Shown: positions 1 through 6,853 of the stretch, piece by piece | How the letters are laid out: each line of letters begins with the position of its first letter | Numbering within the stretch: the stretch's first letter is position 1 | From: Chloroflexota bacterium | Lineage (GTDB): Bacteria; Chloroflexota; Limnocylindria; QHBO01 | Assembly: GCA_025699005.1 (NCBI GenBank) | Contig: JAILWI010000003.1 | Location: 186,001 to 250,000, forward strand | Direction of reading: 5' to 3' | DNA length: 64,000 nucleotides | Translations under genes and position numbers: made by a program | Notes under the pieces: generated by a model | The model's input: only the letters and a program-made list of their open reading frames with translations | The model's database searches: none | Told to the model about the DNA's origin: nothing

Positions 1-1
1 G

Positions 2-244
2 CTCGATGCCATCCCCGTGGCGGTCGTGTGGTACCTCAGCGTGGCGGCCATCGTCGCAGGACACGTGGCGGGCATCGTGTTGGCGCATCGGCTCGCCCGG
101 CAGGACGCGGCGGAGCGAGCGGCCACCGTCGGTCTCCCGATGGTCGGGCTCATGATCGGCTACACGGTTCTCTCGCTCTGGATCGTTGCCGCTCCGATCG
201 TCGTGGAGCCGGGTGCCGCGCCACTGGCGGCGTTCGCGCGATGA
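2..244 (+). CDS. C-terminal part of an integral membrane protein (5' end outside window)
   Basis: The reading frame is open from base 2 to the stop at 242-244, so this is probably the 3' end of a longer gene. An internal GTG at 17 could be mistaken for a start. The visible part has two hydrophobic segments (about WYLSVAAIVAGHVAGIVLAH and GLPMVGLMIGYTVLSLWIVA). It resembles the C-terminus of the membrane proteins often labelled fenitrothion-hydrolase-like in Actinomycetota and Chloroflexota; that assignment is from memory of the family and not firm. The stop overlaps the ccdA start as ATGA, so the two are translationally coupled. Function unknown. Confidence 0.55.
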   Translation, partial: LDAIPVAVVWYLSVAAIVAGHVAGIVLAHRLARQDAAERAATVGLPMVGLMIGYTVLSLWIVAAPIVVEPGAAPLAAFAR

Positions 245-954
245 CCGAGGTCGGCATCGGCCTGGCGTTCCTGGCGGGGCTCATCTCGTTCGTCTCCCCG
301 TGCGTGCTTGCGCTGCTGCCGGTGTACCTCGCCTTCCTTGGCGACGCGGCGGCAGCCGGCCAGGCGCCGATCGGGACCGTGTCGGTCGCGCGTCGCGCGG
401 TCGTGGGCCAGGCACTGCTCTTCATCGGCGGCTTCACCGCCGTCTTCGTGGTCCTGGGCACCTCGCTCGGCATCGTGGGCGGCCCGCTGTTCCGCATTCC
501 CGAGATCCGCCAGGTCGCCGGGCTGGCGGTGATCGGGTTGGGAATGCTGACGACCGGCATGTTCGGCCCCGTCCTCGACCGCATGCGGGTCGGCGTGGAT
601 CCCGGCAGCCTTCCCGCGGCACGTTCGGCCCGCTCCCTGGCGCTCGGTGCGTTCGTGGCCGTCGGCTGGTCGCCGTGCATCGGCCCCGTCCTGGGAGCGA
701 TCTTCACCATGGGCGTCTCGAGCGGCTCGGCGCCCGCCGTGTTCGTCCTGCTCGTCGCCTACTCGGCCGGACTTGCCGTCCCGTTCCTGGCCTCTGCCGT
801 CGCGCTCCCCCACCTGCGACCGGTGCTCGACTGGCTGCGCCGACACCATCGCGCGGTGCAGATCGTGTCCGGGCTGTTCATCGTGGCGATCGGCGTGATG
901 ATCTTCTTCAACGTCTTCGCGCAGCTGGCCGGGCTGTTCACGTTCGTGCTCTGA
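241..954 (+). CDS. ccdA: Cytochrome c biogenesis/thiol-disulfide transporter CcdA
   Basis: 237 aa, about six transmembrane segments, normal for short CcdA/DsbD-beta proteins. The two family cysteines sit in membrane segments at C21 (VSPCVL) and C146 (GWSPCIGP). These carry electrons from cytoplasmic thioredoxin across the membrane to exported thiol oxidoreductases. A longer ORF starts at 28, but the ATG at 241 overlaps the preceding stop (ATGA) and begins right at the first membrane helix. A TlpA/ResA-like thioredoxin, a likely recipient, lies 1.2 kb downstream on the same strand. Confidence 0.93.
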   Translation: MTEVGIGLAFLAGLISFVSPCVLALLPVYLAFLGDAAAAGQAPIGTVSVARRAVVGQALLFIGGFTAVFVVLGTSLGIVGGPLFRIPEIRQVAGLAVIGLGMLTTGMFGPVLDRMRVGVDPGSLPAARSARSLALGAFVAVGWSPCIGPVLGAIFTMGVSSGSAPAVFVLLVAYSAGLAVPFLASAVALPHLRPVLDWLRRHHRAVQIVSGLFIVAIGVMIFFNVFAQLAGLFTFVL

Positions 955-991
955 GGCTGGCACGCACCCTGCGACGAAGGGCGGCGCGTAC

Positions 992-1582
992 ATGAACGGG
1001 AGTAACGTGATGAACCTCGACGGACTCAAGGTCGCCGTGCTGGTGACCGATGGCTACGAGCCGAGCGAGCTGACCGAGCCGGTCGCGGCCCTGCGCGAGG
1101 CGGGGGCGACCACCACGATCATCTCGAACCACGACGGCACGATCACCGGCAAGACCGACGCCGATAGCGCCCAGGTCGACCTCACCCTCGAGCAGGCCGA
1201 TGCCGGCGACTTCGACGCGCTCCTCATCCCCGGGGGCGTGAAGAACCCCGACACGATGCGGCAGGAGCCGAAGGCGGTCGACTTCGTTCGGGCCATGTTC
1301 GACGCGAAGAAGCCGATGGCCTCGATCTGCCACGGGCCGTGGATGCTCATCGAGGCCGATGTCGTGCGCGGCCGCCGCGTCACGAGCTACCCGTCGCTGA
1401 AGACGGACCTGCGCAACGCCGGTGCCGAGTGGACCGACGAGGAGGTCGTCGTCGACCAGGGACTCGTGACGAGCCGGACGCCGAAGGATCTCCCGGCGTT
1501 CAACGCCAAGATGGTCGAAGAGTTCGGCGAGGGCACCCACGACCGCCGCTCGACGACCGCCGAGCCTGTCAGCGCCGGCTGA
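992..1582 (+). CDS. DJ-1/PfpI family protein (protease/deglycase-like)
   Basis: 196 aa covering one DJ-1/PfpI domain. The nucleophile elbow is ASICHGPW with the cysteine at residue 113, and a conserved acidic residue lies near the N-terminus (DGYEPSEL). Family members act as stress-induced deglycases, glyoxalases or proteases of the PfpI/YhbO type; which activity applies cannot be told here. Start choice is open: ATG at 992, or ATG at 1010 (190 aa), which has a GGGAG seven bases upstream. The gene is 37 bp after ccdA on the same strand. Confidence 0.9.
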   Translation: MNGSNVMNLDGLKVAVLVTDGYEPSELTEPVAALREAGATTTIISNHDGTITGKTDADSAQVDLTLEQADAGDFDALLIPGGVKNPDTMRQEPKAVDFVRAMFDAKKPMASICHGPWMLIEADVVRGRRVTSYPSLKTDLRNAGAEWTDEEVVVDQGLVTSRTPKDLPAFNAKMVEEFGEGTHDRRSTTAEPVSAG

Positions 1583-1648
1583 CGCGATGAATCGGCCAGT
1601 GCCTCATCGGTCGCAGGATTGGTGGCGCGGGCCGCGCTAACGCTGGCC

Positions 1649-1680
1649 CCCTTCGCGCATCCCGGTCGCCGTTCGAAGGG
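1649..1680. terminator. Hairpin between convergent DJ-1 gene and mini-ORF
   Basis: CCCTTCG (1649-1655) and CGAAGGG (1674-1680) form a perfect 7-bp stem with an 18-nt loop. It lies between two convergent reading frames and directly abuts the stop of the minus-strand mini-ORF. There is no U-run, as for the other hairpins in this window. Confidence 0.35.
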
Positions 1681-1764
1681 CTAGAAGATCGCCCCTACGC
1701 ACGAGGCGAGCAACCAGATGATCAGGATGACGCCGATGACGACGCCGAGCAGTATTCGTCCCAT
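1681..1764 (-). CDS. 27-aa membrane miniprotein with lipobox-like motif
   Basis: A 28-codon frame (ATG 1764 to TAG 1681) encodes one strongly hydrophobic helix: MGRILLGVVIGVILIIWLL followed by ASCVGAIF. It lies between the DJ-1 gene and tRNA-Arg, downstream of the tRNA on the same strand. LASC near the end fits a lipobox pattern, but only five residues follow the cysteine, so it may just be the end of a membrane helix. No good Shine-Dalgarno sequence or TAnnnT box is present, so it would need read-through from the tRNA. Composition favours a real peptide; conservation is untested. Confidence 0.4.
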   Translation of the reverse strand: MGRILLGVVIGVILIIWLLASCVGAIF

Positions 1765-1807
1765 GGCCCGTTTCAAAGCAAGGGCGATGCCACCCCGCGT
1801 GTGATGG

Positions 1808-1880
1808 CGCCCCCGGAGGGATTCGAACCCCCGACGCCCGCCTTAGGACGGCGGCGCTCTATCCACTGAGCTACGGGGGC
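1808..1880 (-). tRNA. tRNA-Arg (anticodon CCU)
   Basis: 73 nt on the minus strand. Acceptor GCCCCCG pairs with CGGGGGC, with G as discriminator. The D-arm is GCTCAGTGGATAGAGC. The anticodon stem CCGCC/GGCGG encloses loop GTCCTAA, giving anticodon CCU for AGG codons. The T-loop is TTCGAAT. CCA is not fully encoded (CC follows the discriminator). Confidence 0.96.
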
Positions 1881-1892
1881 GGCGCCAGCTCA

Positions 1893-1898
1893 AGCCTA
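1893..1898 (-). promoter_or_regulatory. -10 hexamer of tRNA-Arg
   Basis: TAGGCT on the minus strand, 12 nt before the mature 5' end of tRNA-Arg. The same 12-nt spacing is seen for tRNA-Pro. No convincing -35 element. It stands back-to-back with the TATCAT of the divergent glutaredoxin-like gene. Confidence 0.5.
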
Positions 1899-1901
1899 CC
1901 G

Positions 1902-1907
1902 TATCAT
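1902..1907 (+). promoter_or_regulatory. -10 hexamer, leaderless layout
   Basis: TATCAT, then seven bases (CGGCGCC), then the ATG at 1915. No Shine-Dalgarno sequence fits in that space, so the transcript should begin at or within a base or two of the start codon. Confidence 0.6.
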
Positions 1908-1914
1908 CGGCGCC

Positions 1915-2148
1915 ATGCTGCCCCGTCCGACCCTCTACGTCCGGAACGGATGCCACCTCTGCGAGGACGCGAGCGTCCTGCTCGACGCCATGCTCGGAGC
2001 CGATGGATGGGACGCGGTGGACATCGAGACCGATGACGACCTCCTCGTGCGCTATGCGCACCGGATCCCGGTGCTCGCCGTTGACGGCGAGGATCGGCTC
2101 GAGCTCATGATCACCCGCCCCGACGTGGAGGCGGCGCTGGCCCGATGA
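1915..2148 (+). CDS. Glutaredoxin-like thiol protein (DUF836 type)
   Basis: 77 aa, one thioredoxin-fold unit with the redox motif CHLC at residues 13-16 and the cis-proline strand RIPVLAV. Proteins of this size and motif belong to the glutaredoxin-like DUF836 group, presumed cytoplasmic dithiol oxidoreductases. The stop overlaps the ATG of the next gene (tlpA-like) as ATGA, so a cytoplasmic and an exported thioredoxin-fold protein are made together. Confidence 0.9.
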   Translation: MLPRPTLYVRNGCHLCEDASVLLDAMLGADGWDAVDIETDDDLLVRYAHRIPVLAVDGEDRLELMITRPDVEAALAR

Positions 2149-2702
2149 TCCCGGCGGTCCTGCGGCGACGTCGGTGGAGCCTGGCCTGGCTCATCGGCAT
2201 CATCGGCCTGGCGATCGCGCTCGGCGTGCTGGCCACGATCCCGCTGCTGCGAGGCACCCCGGATGGGCGAGGTGGACCGCTCGTCGGACAGCCGGCGCCG
2301 GCACTCAGCCTCCAGGATCTTCACGGCCGCAGCTGGTCGCTCGACGACGCCGATGGACGGCTCGTGTGGGTGAACTTCTGGGCCACCAGCTGCGAGCCGT
2401 GCCGCACGGAGATGCCCGCCATGCAGCGCCTCGCCGAGACGTATCCGGACGAGCTGCTCATCCTCGGGGTGAACTGGGGCGAAGGGGCCGATGCGGTCGG
2501 CGACTTCGCCGCCCGCTATGCCATCGGCTACCCGATCGTGCTCGATCCCGGCCTCGGGACGTTCTACGACTGGGCCGGAACCGACGGGCTGCCGCGGCAC
2601 TACTTCATCGGCGACGAGGGAACGGTCCTGCGCGAGGTCATCGGGCCGCTCGACCCGGCCCGGATGGTGACGATCCTCGAGGAGCTGCTGGCGGCCGGCT
2701 GA
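2145..2702 (+). CDS. TlpA/ResA-like membrane-anchored thioredoxin
   Basis: 185 aa. Residues 12-35 form an N-terminal membrane anchor. The rest is an AhpC/TlpA-type domain with FWATSCEPCRTEMP, active-site cysteines C83 and C86. Such proteins reduce apocytochrome c haem sites or copper-site cysteines outside the membrane and are re-reduced by CcdA. That fits ccdA upstream and the cupredoxin downstream, but the client is an inference. It starts with an ATGA overlap on the glutaredoxin-like gene. Confidence 0.93.
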   Translation: MIPAVLRRRRWSLAWLIGIIGLAIALGVLATIPLLRGTPDGRGGPLVGQPAPALSLQDLHGRSWSLDDADGRLVWVNFWATSCEPCRTEMPAMQRLAETYPDELLILGVNWGEGADAVGDFAARYAIGYPIVLDPGLGTFYDWAGTDGLPRHYFIGDEGTVLREVIGPLDPARMVTILEELLAAG

Positions 2703-2713
2703 GGGCAACGAGA

Positions 2714-2736
2714 GGGCCGGGCATCCCGCCCGGCCC
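2714..2736. terminator. Hairpin between convergent tlpA-like and cupredoxin genes
   Basis: GGGCCGGGC (2714-2722) and GCCCGGCCC (2728-2736) make a perfect 9-bp GC stem with loop ATCCC, 12 bp after the tlpA-like stop. The convergent cupredoxin gene ends at 2763, so it can serve both directions. There is no U-tract. Confidence 0.6.
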
Positions 2737-2762
2737 GTCCCTGAGTGGTGAGCTGCGCGGGG

Positions 2763-3200
2763 TCAGCCCTCGACGACGACCGCACCCGTCATCTCGACCG
2801 GGTGCACGTCACAGACGAAGAAGTACTCGCCCGCATCGAGCGCCGGAACCTCGACCTCGACGGTCGCACCGCCCTCGATGATGTCGCCGACGACGATCGC
2901 CTCGCCGCCCTGCTCGGTGTACACGCTGAAGTTGTGGGGCATGGTGTCGTTGTTGACCAATGTGACCGTGAAGGCCTCCCCGGCCGCGGCCTGGATCACG
3001 TTGGCGTCGAACGCGAGGTCGTCCGCGCCGATCTCGACCGCACCGTCGATCACGGCGATCGTGCCTCCAGCGGAGCTGTCGTCACCGGACGGGGCTGTGC
3101 CTCCGTCGCCGCCCGACGAGCAGGCGGCCAGGACCAGGGCGAGGGCGGCGAAGATGGCCAGGAACGGCGCGCGTCGCAGCGCCGATGGGTGGGAAATCAT
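2763..3200 (-). CDS. Cupredoxin (plastocyanin-like) lipoprotein
   Basis: 145 aa from ATG 3200. The signal peptide ends in a lipobox with lipidated cysteine C27 (VLAACSS). The C-terminal cupredoxin domain shows type-1 copper ligands H89 (MPHNF), C130, H133 and M137 (CDVHPVEMTG). It should be an exported, membrane-anchored blue copper protein carrying electrons or copper. An ATG at 3260 would give 165 aa, but it lies inside the TATGAT promoter hexamer and its extension is not signal-like. AAAGGA about 12 nt before 3200 supports the shorter start. It faces the CcdA/TlpA genes, which could keep the copper-site cysteine reduced. Confidence 0.9.
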   Translation of the reverse strand: MISHPSALRRAPFLAIFAALALVLAACSSGGDGGTAPSGDDSSAGGTIAVIDGAVEIGADDLAFDANVIQAAAGEAFTVTLVNNDTMPHNFSVYTEQGGEAIVVGDIIEGGATVEVEVPALDAGEYFFVCDVHPVEMTGAVVVEG

Positions 3201-3255
3201 TCGAGGAATCGTCCTTTCGACGAAGTCGATACGCGGCTTCGGAAGTGGCTCCTCG

Positions 3256-3261
3256 ATCATA
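3256..3261 (-). promoter_or_regulatory. -10 hexamer of cupredoxin gene
   Basis: TATGAT on the minus strand about 56 nt upstream of ATG 3200. It implies a leader of about 50 nt that contains the AAAGGA ribosome-binding site. Confidence 0.45.
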
Positions 3262-3299
3262 CCGGGCGGACCCCGTCCTGTCCGGCGCCGACCGAGGGC

Positions 3300-4178
3300 T
3301 CACTCGGTCGCGCGGTAGCCCTTGTCGGTCGCCTCGATCCGGATCGGCAGAGCGCCCGGATCGTGCGTGAAGTAGCACCACCAGCCCTCGGATGCGGCGC
3401 GCGCCACGAGCTCGTTGCGGACCTCGATCGCGTCGATCGGATAGTCGTCGTAGGCGCTCGTCCAGCGCACCGGGATCTGCCAGCGCGTCGGGATCAGGTC
3501 GCCCCAGAAGATGGCCCGATCGTTCGGATCGCCGGCACGTCCCCGGGCGCGCTCTGCCCCGAGCAGGATCGCCTGCGACCCGCGCGTGTGGCCGCCGGTG
3601 CGGATGACCCGCACGCCGTCCACGAGCTCCACCTCGCCGTTCACCTCGGCGAGCTGACCGGCGGCGCGAACCGCGTCGAGCTGCTCGACCTCCATGACAC
3701 CCTGGAGCCGCAGCTCGTCGCCATGCGCGGCCTCCGCCTCGTCACGCTGGATGACGTACCGCGCGTTCGGAAACGCCGGACGCCCGTCCGCGCCGAGCAT
3801 GCCGCCGGCGTGGTCGTAGTGGAGATGGCTCACGACCACGAAGTCGATTCGCTCGGGGTCCTCCCCGACCGACCGCAGGGCCTCGGCGGGATCCCCGCCC
3901 TCGACGCCCTTGATGTCACGGTCCTTGTCGGTCATGCGGACGCCGGTGCCCGTCTCGACGAGGATCCGCTTGCCGCCGACCTCGACGAGCAGGAGGTTCA
4001 GGCGGCAGGTCAGGCGCCCGCGATCGTCCGTCTCGACCAGCCGGCTCCACATCGGCTTGGGGACGACGCCGAAGAACCCGCCCGCATCGGGGCGGAACCA
4101 GCCGGCGCGCAGGACACGCACCGACACGCCTCCGGCGTACTCACGCGGGTCGCCCAGCGAGTGGAGCGGCTCGCTCAC
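3300..4178 (-). CDS. Metallo-beta-lactamase-fold hydrolase
   Basis: 292 aa with the metal-binding motif [10 protein letters not shown] (H118, H120, D122, H123) and further ligand motifs [10 protein letters not shown] and FWGDL. The layout (long N-terminal strand region, then HxHxDH) is that of lactonase/AttM-like MBL hydrolases; substrate unknown. It starts at GTG 4178, overlapping the dcd stop as GTGA, so it is the last gene of an nrdR-dcd-MBL run. Confidence 0.88.
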   Translation of the reverse strand: MSEPLHSLGDPREYAGGVSVRVLRAGWFRPDAGGFFGVVPKPMWSRLVETDDRGRLTCRLNLLLVEVGGKRILVETGTGVRMTDKDRDIKGVEGGDPAEALRSVGEDPERIDFVVVSHLHYDHAGGMLGADGRPAFPNARYVIQRDEAEAAHGDELRLQGVMEVEQLDAVRAAGQLAEVNGEVELVDGVRVIRTGGHTRGSQAILLGAERARGRAGDPNDRAIFWGDLIPTRWQIPVRWTSAYDDYPIDAIEVRNELVARAASEGWWCYFTHDPGALPIRIEATDKGYRATE

Positions 4179-4756
4179 CGCGCCACGCGGCCGCGATCGA
4201 AGTCGGCGTGGTACCGGCTGGCGGTGGGGTCGGTCTGGCCGCGGTACTTCGAGCCGATCCGCTCGTCGCCATAGCCGACCTCGACCGGCGAGCTGAGGCG
4301 CTGGAAGCTGATCTGGCCGATCTTCATGCCGTCGTAGAGCTTGATCGGCAGGTTGGCGACATTCGACAGCTCGAGGGTGAGGGTCCCCTCCCAGCCCGGG
4401 TCGACGTAGCCCGCCGTCGAGTGAATGAGCAGGCCGAGCCGTCCGAGGCTCGACTTGCCCTCGAGCCTGGCCACGAGGTCATCGGGCAGCGCGACCCGCT
4501 CGAACGTGGCGCCCAGCACGAACTCGCCCGGGTGGAGGATGAACGGCTCGTCGCCGGCGATCTCCACGAGCTCGGTCAGCTCGGGCTGATCGGCGCGCGG
4601 GTCGATCACCGCCGTGCGGTTGTTGCGAAAGACCCGGAACCGGTTGCCGAGGTGGAGGTCGACGCTCGACGGCTGGACCGCCTCGGGCGTGTACGGGTCG
4701 ACGACGATCCGCCCGGCGTCGATCTCGGCGCGGATGTCGCGGTCGGACAGGATCAT
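4175..4756 (-). CDS. dcd: dCTP deaminase
   Basis: 193 aa, full length for Dcd. Family signatures are visible: PSSVDLHLG near residue 30, [11 protein letters not shown] with the catalytic region, [18 protein letters not shown] and [12 protein letters not shown]. It converts dCTP to dUTP on the route to dTMP. It follows nrdR and may be read both with it and from its own promoter, since TAAGAT 9 nt before the ATG overlaps the nrdR stop. Pairing with NrdR makes sense as both concern dNTP supply. Confidence 0.96.
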   Translation of the reverse strand: MILSDRDIRAEIDAGRIVVDPYTPEAVQPSSVDLHLGNRFRVFRNNRTAVIDPRADQPELTELVEIAGDEPFILHPGEFVLGATFERVALPDDLVARLEGKSSLGRLGLLIHSTAGYVDPGWEGTLTLELSNVANLPIKLYDGMKIGQISFQRLSSPVEVGYGDERIGSKYRGQTDPTASRYHADFDRGRVAR

Positions 4757-4765
4757 GCGCCGCTG

Positions 4766-4771
4766 ATCTTA
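4766..4771 (-). promoter_or_regulatory. Possible internal -10 hexamer of dcd
   Basis: TAAGAT on the minus strand, 9 nt before the dcd ATG. It includes the TAA stop of nrdR, so part of the match comes from coding constraint. Confidence 0.35.
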
Positions 4772-5233
4772 CGTCCCCGGGCGCTGCTTGATGAGCCGAT
4801 CCACCTCGCGCTGGAGCGTCTCGATGTCGTCGTAGGCGTGATAGACCGATGCGAACCGGATGTACGCGAGCTGATCGAGCTCTCGCAGCGCATCGGTGGC
4901 GAGCCGGCCGATCTCGGTCGACGGCAGCTCGGCGTCGCCGCGCGCGCGCAGCTGGCTCTCGATGTCGTCGAGCGCCGCCTCCACGCGGTCCAGGGTCACG
5001 GGGCGCTTCTGGAGCGCCTTGAGCAGGCCCGTCCGTAGCTTGTCGCGGTCGAAGTCCTGCCGGCTGCCATCCCGCTTGACGACGACGAGGCGCGCCCCCT
5101 CGGGACGCTCGTAGGTCGTGAAGCGGTACGAACACGCCTCGCACTCGCGACGGCGGCGGATCGTGGAGCCGGCCTCGAGGTCACGCGAGTCGATGACGCG
5201 GGTGCCGGTCTCCTCGCAACGGGGACATCGCAT
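4769..5233 (-). CDS. nrdR: Transcriptional repressor NrdR
   Basis: 154 aa, the usual length. It has an N-terminal zinc ribbon with CPRC (C3, C6) and CEAC (C31, C34), the basic IRRRRECEAC-YRFTTYER segment, then an ATP-cone. NrdR senses (d)ATP and represses ribonucleotide reductase genes by binding tandem NrdR boxes. No reductase gene is in this window. Two box-like sequences lie in the 96 bp upstream, suggesting autoregulation. Confidence 0.97.
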   Translation of the reverse strand: MRCPRCEETGTRVIDSRDLEAGSTIRRRRECEACSYRFTTYERPEGARLVVVKRDGSRQDFDRDKLRTGLLKALQKRPVTLDRVEAALDDIESQLRARGDAELPSTEIGRLATDALRELDQLAYIRFASVYHAYDDIETLQREVDRLIKQRPGT

Positions 5234-5263
5234 GGGTTGGCGTTACCTGCTTCGCTGCGGACT

Positions 5264-5309
5264 ACACCAGTGGTGGTACCGTCGCGGAGCATACCACAAG
5301 ATATGGCGC
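5264..5309 (-). promoter_or_regulatory. Candidate tandem NrdR boxes upstream of nrdR
   Basis: Against the published NrdR box acaCwAtATaTwGtgt, the plus-strand 16-mer at 5294-5309 (CCACAAGATATGGCGC) matches 11 positions, including the CAA-ATAT core. The 16-mer at 5264-5279 (ACACCAGTGGTGGTAC) matches 8 and contains the inverted repeat CACCA-G-TGGTG. The two are 30 bp apart start to start, close to three helical turns, as in known tandem boxes. The distal box is good; the proximal one is weak. Confidence 0.4.
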
Positions 5310-5329
5310 GGTCTCGGCGTGGCCCTCGC

Positions 5330-5851
5330 TCAGCCCTGCGTCTTCGTCCGTTCCAGCCGTGCCGTCACCGACGCATCGGCCAGGAGGCCCGGCTCCCAGT
5401 GGAGCAGCACGTCGACGATCTCGGCCATCCGCAAGCGGGCGTGGGTCACGTTCGCGTGCGCCCGCTTGTAGTACGTGAACGGCTCCTCGTCCCCCGGAGG
5501 CCGATGCGGGAGCCGCGTCAGCGCGCAGCCGCGCTCGGCGGTCACGATCCCGCGGAGCACGCGCTCGAGGTTCGCCTCGTACTCCATGTGGAGCCCGTGC
5601 AGCTCCTCGGGGGCCATCATGCCCTGGAGGCCGGCGACCTCCTCGTCGAGGGCGTCCTCCTGCGCACCCAGCCGCTCGACCGCCTCGTCGGGGTCCAGGT
5701 CGCGGCGGCGCAGCGCATCGATCTCGTCGGCGACCGCCGCGATCTGTTCGTCGATCCGTTGCGCTCGCTCGAAGACCTCGTTGCGATACACGCCCAGCTC
5801 CTTGCCGGGGCCGAAGACGCTGCGGCGGCGGCCGCCGAAAAGGACCTTCAT
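5330..5851 (-). CDS. Conserved-looking hypothetical, coiled-coil protein
   Basis: 173 aa, not recognised. Residues about 25-85 are charged and helical (EVFERAQRIDEQIAAVADEIDALRRRD and following), suggesting a coiled coil. The C-terminal third is more globular (EPFTYYKRAHANVTHARLRMAEIVD). No signal peptide, membrane helix or metal motif. TAGGCT lies 6 nt before the ATG at 5851, so it is probably the first gene of its own leaderless transcript, 18 bp after the end of etfA. Codon use is like its neighbours. Confidence 0.75.
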   Translation of the reverse strand: MKVLFGGRRRSVFGPGKELGVYRNEVFERAQRIDEQIAAVADEIDALRRRDLDPDEAVERLGAQEDALDEEVAGLQGMMAPEELHGLHMEYEANLERVLRGIVTAERGCALTRLPHRPPGDEEPFTYYKRAHANVTHARLRMAEIVDVLLHWEPGLLADASVTARLERTKTQG

Positions 5852-5857
5852 GTCACT

Positions 5858-5863
5858 AGCCTA
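5858..5863 (-). promoter_or_regulatory. -10 hexamer, leaderless layout
   Basis: TAGGCT on the minus strand, six bases (AGTGAC) before ATG 5851. Confidence 0.45.
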
Positions 5864-5869
5864 CCCGCC

Positions 5870-6850
5870 TCATGCGCCCTTGCGGCGACGAATCTCGTCG
5901 GTGAGGGCCGGGATGATCTCGAACAGATCGCCCACCACGAAGAGGTCCGCGAACTCGCCGATCGGCGCGTCCGGATCTCGATTGATCGCCACCACGTGCT
6001 CCGCGGTCTGCATGCCGACGCGGTGCTGGATGGCACCACTGATTCCCGCGCCGATGTAGAGCGAGGGCTTGACGACCTTGCCGGTCTGGCCGATCTGGAG
6101 CTGGTACGGGATCCAGCCGGCATCCGCCGCGGCTCGCGAAGCGCCGACCGCCCCGCCCAGCGCTTCGGCCAGGTCGCGGAGCGGGCCGAAGCCCTCCTCG
6201 CCGCCGACCCCGCGTCCACCGGCGACGATGACCGTCGCCTCCTCGAGGTTGACGACCTTCGCCTCGGCCTCGTGGCTCTCCGCGACGGTGGCCTTCGCGA
6301 GGGCCGATTCGGCCGCGTCCCCGGTCTGGGTCACTTCCGCGGTCCCGGAGCCGCCCTCGGCGGGCGTGAACGTGTTGGCGAGCACGAGCACGACCGACGG
6401 GGACGGCGCGCCGTCCGCCGGGCGGGCGGTGGTGATGACGCTGCCCTGCAGCGTCGCCTGCTCCGACTCGACAGCACCATCGACGACCCGCACCGCGCGA
6501 ACGGGCCCGAAGGCCGGCAGGTCGAGCGAGCCCACGAGGGCGGCCGCCAGGTCGCGACCGTTCGGCGTGGCCGGCGCGAGCACCGCCAGGCCCGCGTCCC
6601 TGACGGCGGCGATGGCCGCGGGAGCGAAGGTGATGGCCGGGCGATCCTCGTCGCCGAGGACGATGGCGCGCGCTGCACCGTGGGCGCCGAGCGCTCCGGC
6701 ACCACTCGCGGCACCCGAGCCGTAGGCGAGGGCCACGGCACTGCCGCCCGACTGCGATGCCAGCTCGGCGGCGCCGGTGGCGAGCTCGAGGGCCGATCGG
6801 GCGGGGGCTCCCCCGCTGAACTCGGCCAGGAAGAGGATGTCGTTGCTCAT
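5870..6850 (-). CDS. etfA: Electron transfer flavoprotein, alpha subunit
   Basis: 326 aa. The C-terminal FAD domain is complete: GRGVGGEEGFGPLRDLAEALGG, then ASRAAADAGW, QIGQTGKVVKPSLYIG-GISGAIQH and AINRDPDAPI. With EtfB it forms the soluble FAD/AMP heterodimer that accepts electrons from acyl-CoA dehydrogenases. It lies 3 bp after etfB in one transcript headed by an acyl-CoA dehydrogenase, the expected partner. The likely next acceptor is the Fe-S membrane protein encoded at 11880-14111. Confidence 0.97.
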   Translation of the reverse strand: MSNDILFLAEFSGGAPARSALELATGAAELASQSGGSAVALAYGSGAASGAGALGAHGAARAIVLGDEDRPAITFAPAAIAAVRDAGLAVLAPATPNGRDLAAALVGSLDLPAFGPVRAVRVVDGAVESEQATLQGSVITTARPADGAPSPSVVLVLANTFTPAEGGSGTAEVTQTGDAAESALAKATVAESHEAEAKVVNLEEATVIVAGGRGVGGEEGFGPLRDLAEALGGAVGASRAAADAGWIPYQLQIGQTGKVVKPSLYIGAGISGAIQHRVGMQTAEHVVAINRDPDAPIGEFADLFVVGDLFEIIPALTDEIRRRKGA

Positions 6851-6853
6851 GAT

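Noticed and set aside
2763-3260. 165-aa version of the cupredoxin
   Set aside because: Its ATG is inside the TATGAT hexamer and its first 20 residues are charged ahead of an otherwise normal signal peptide.
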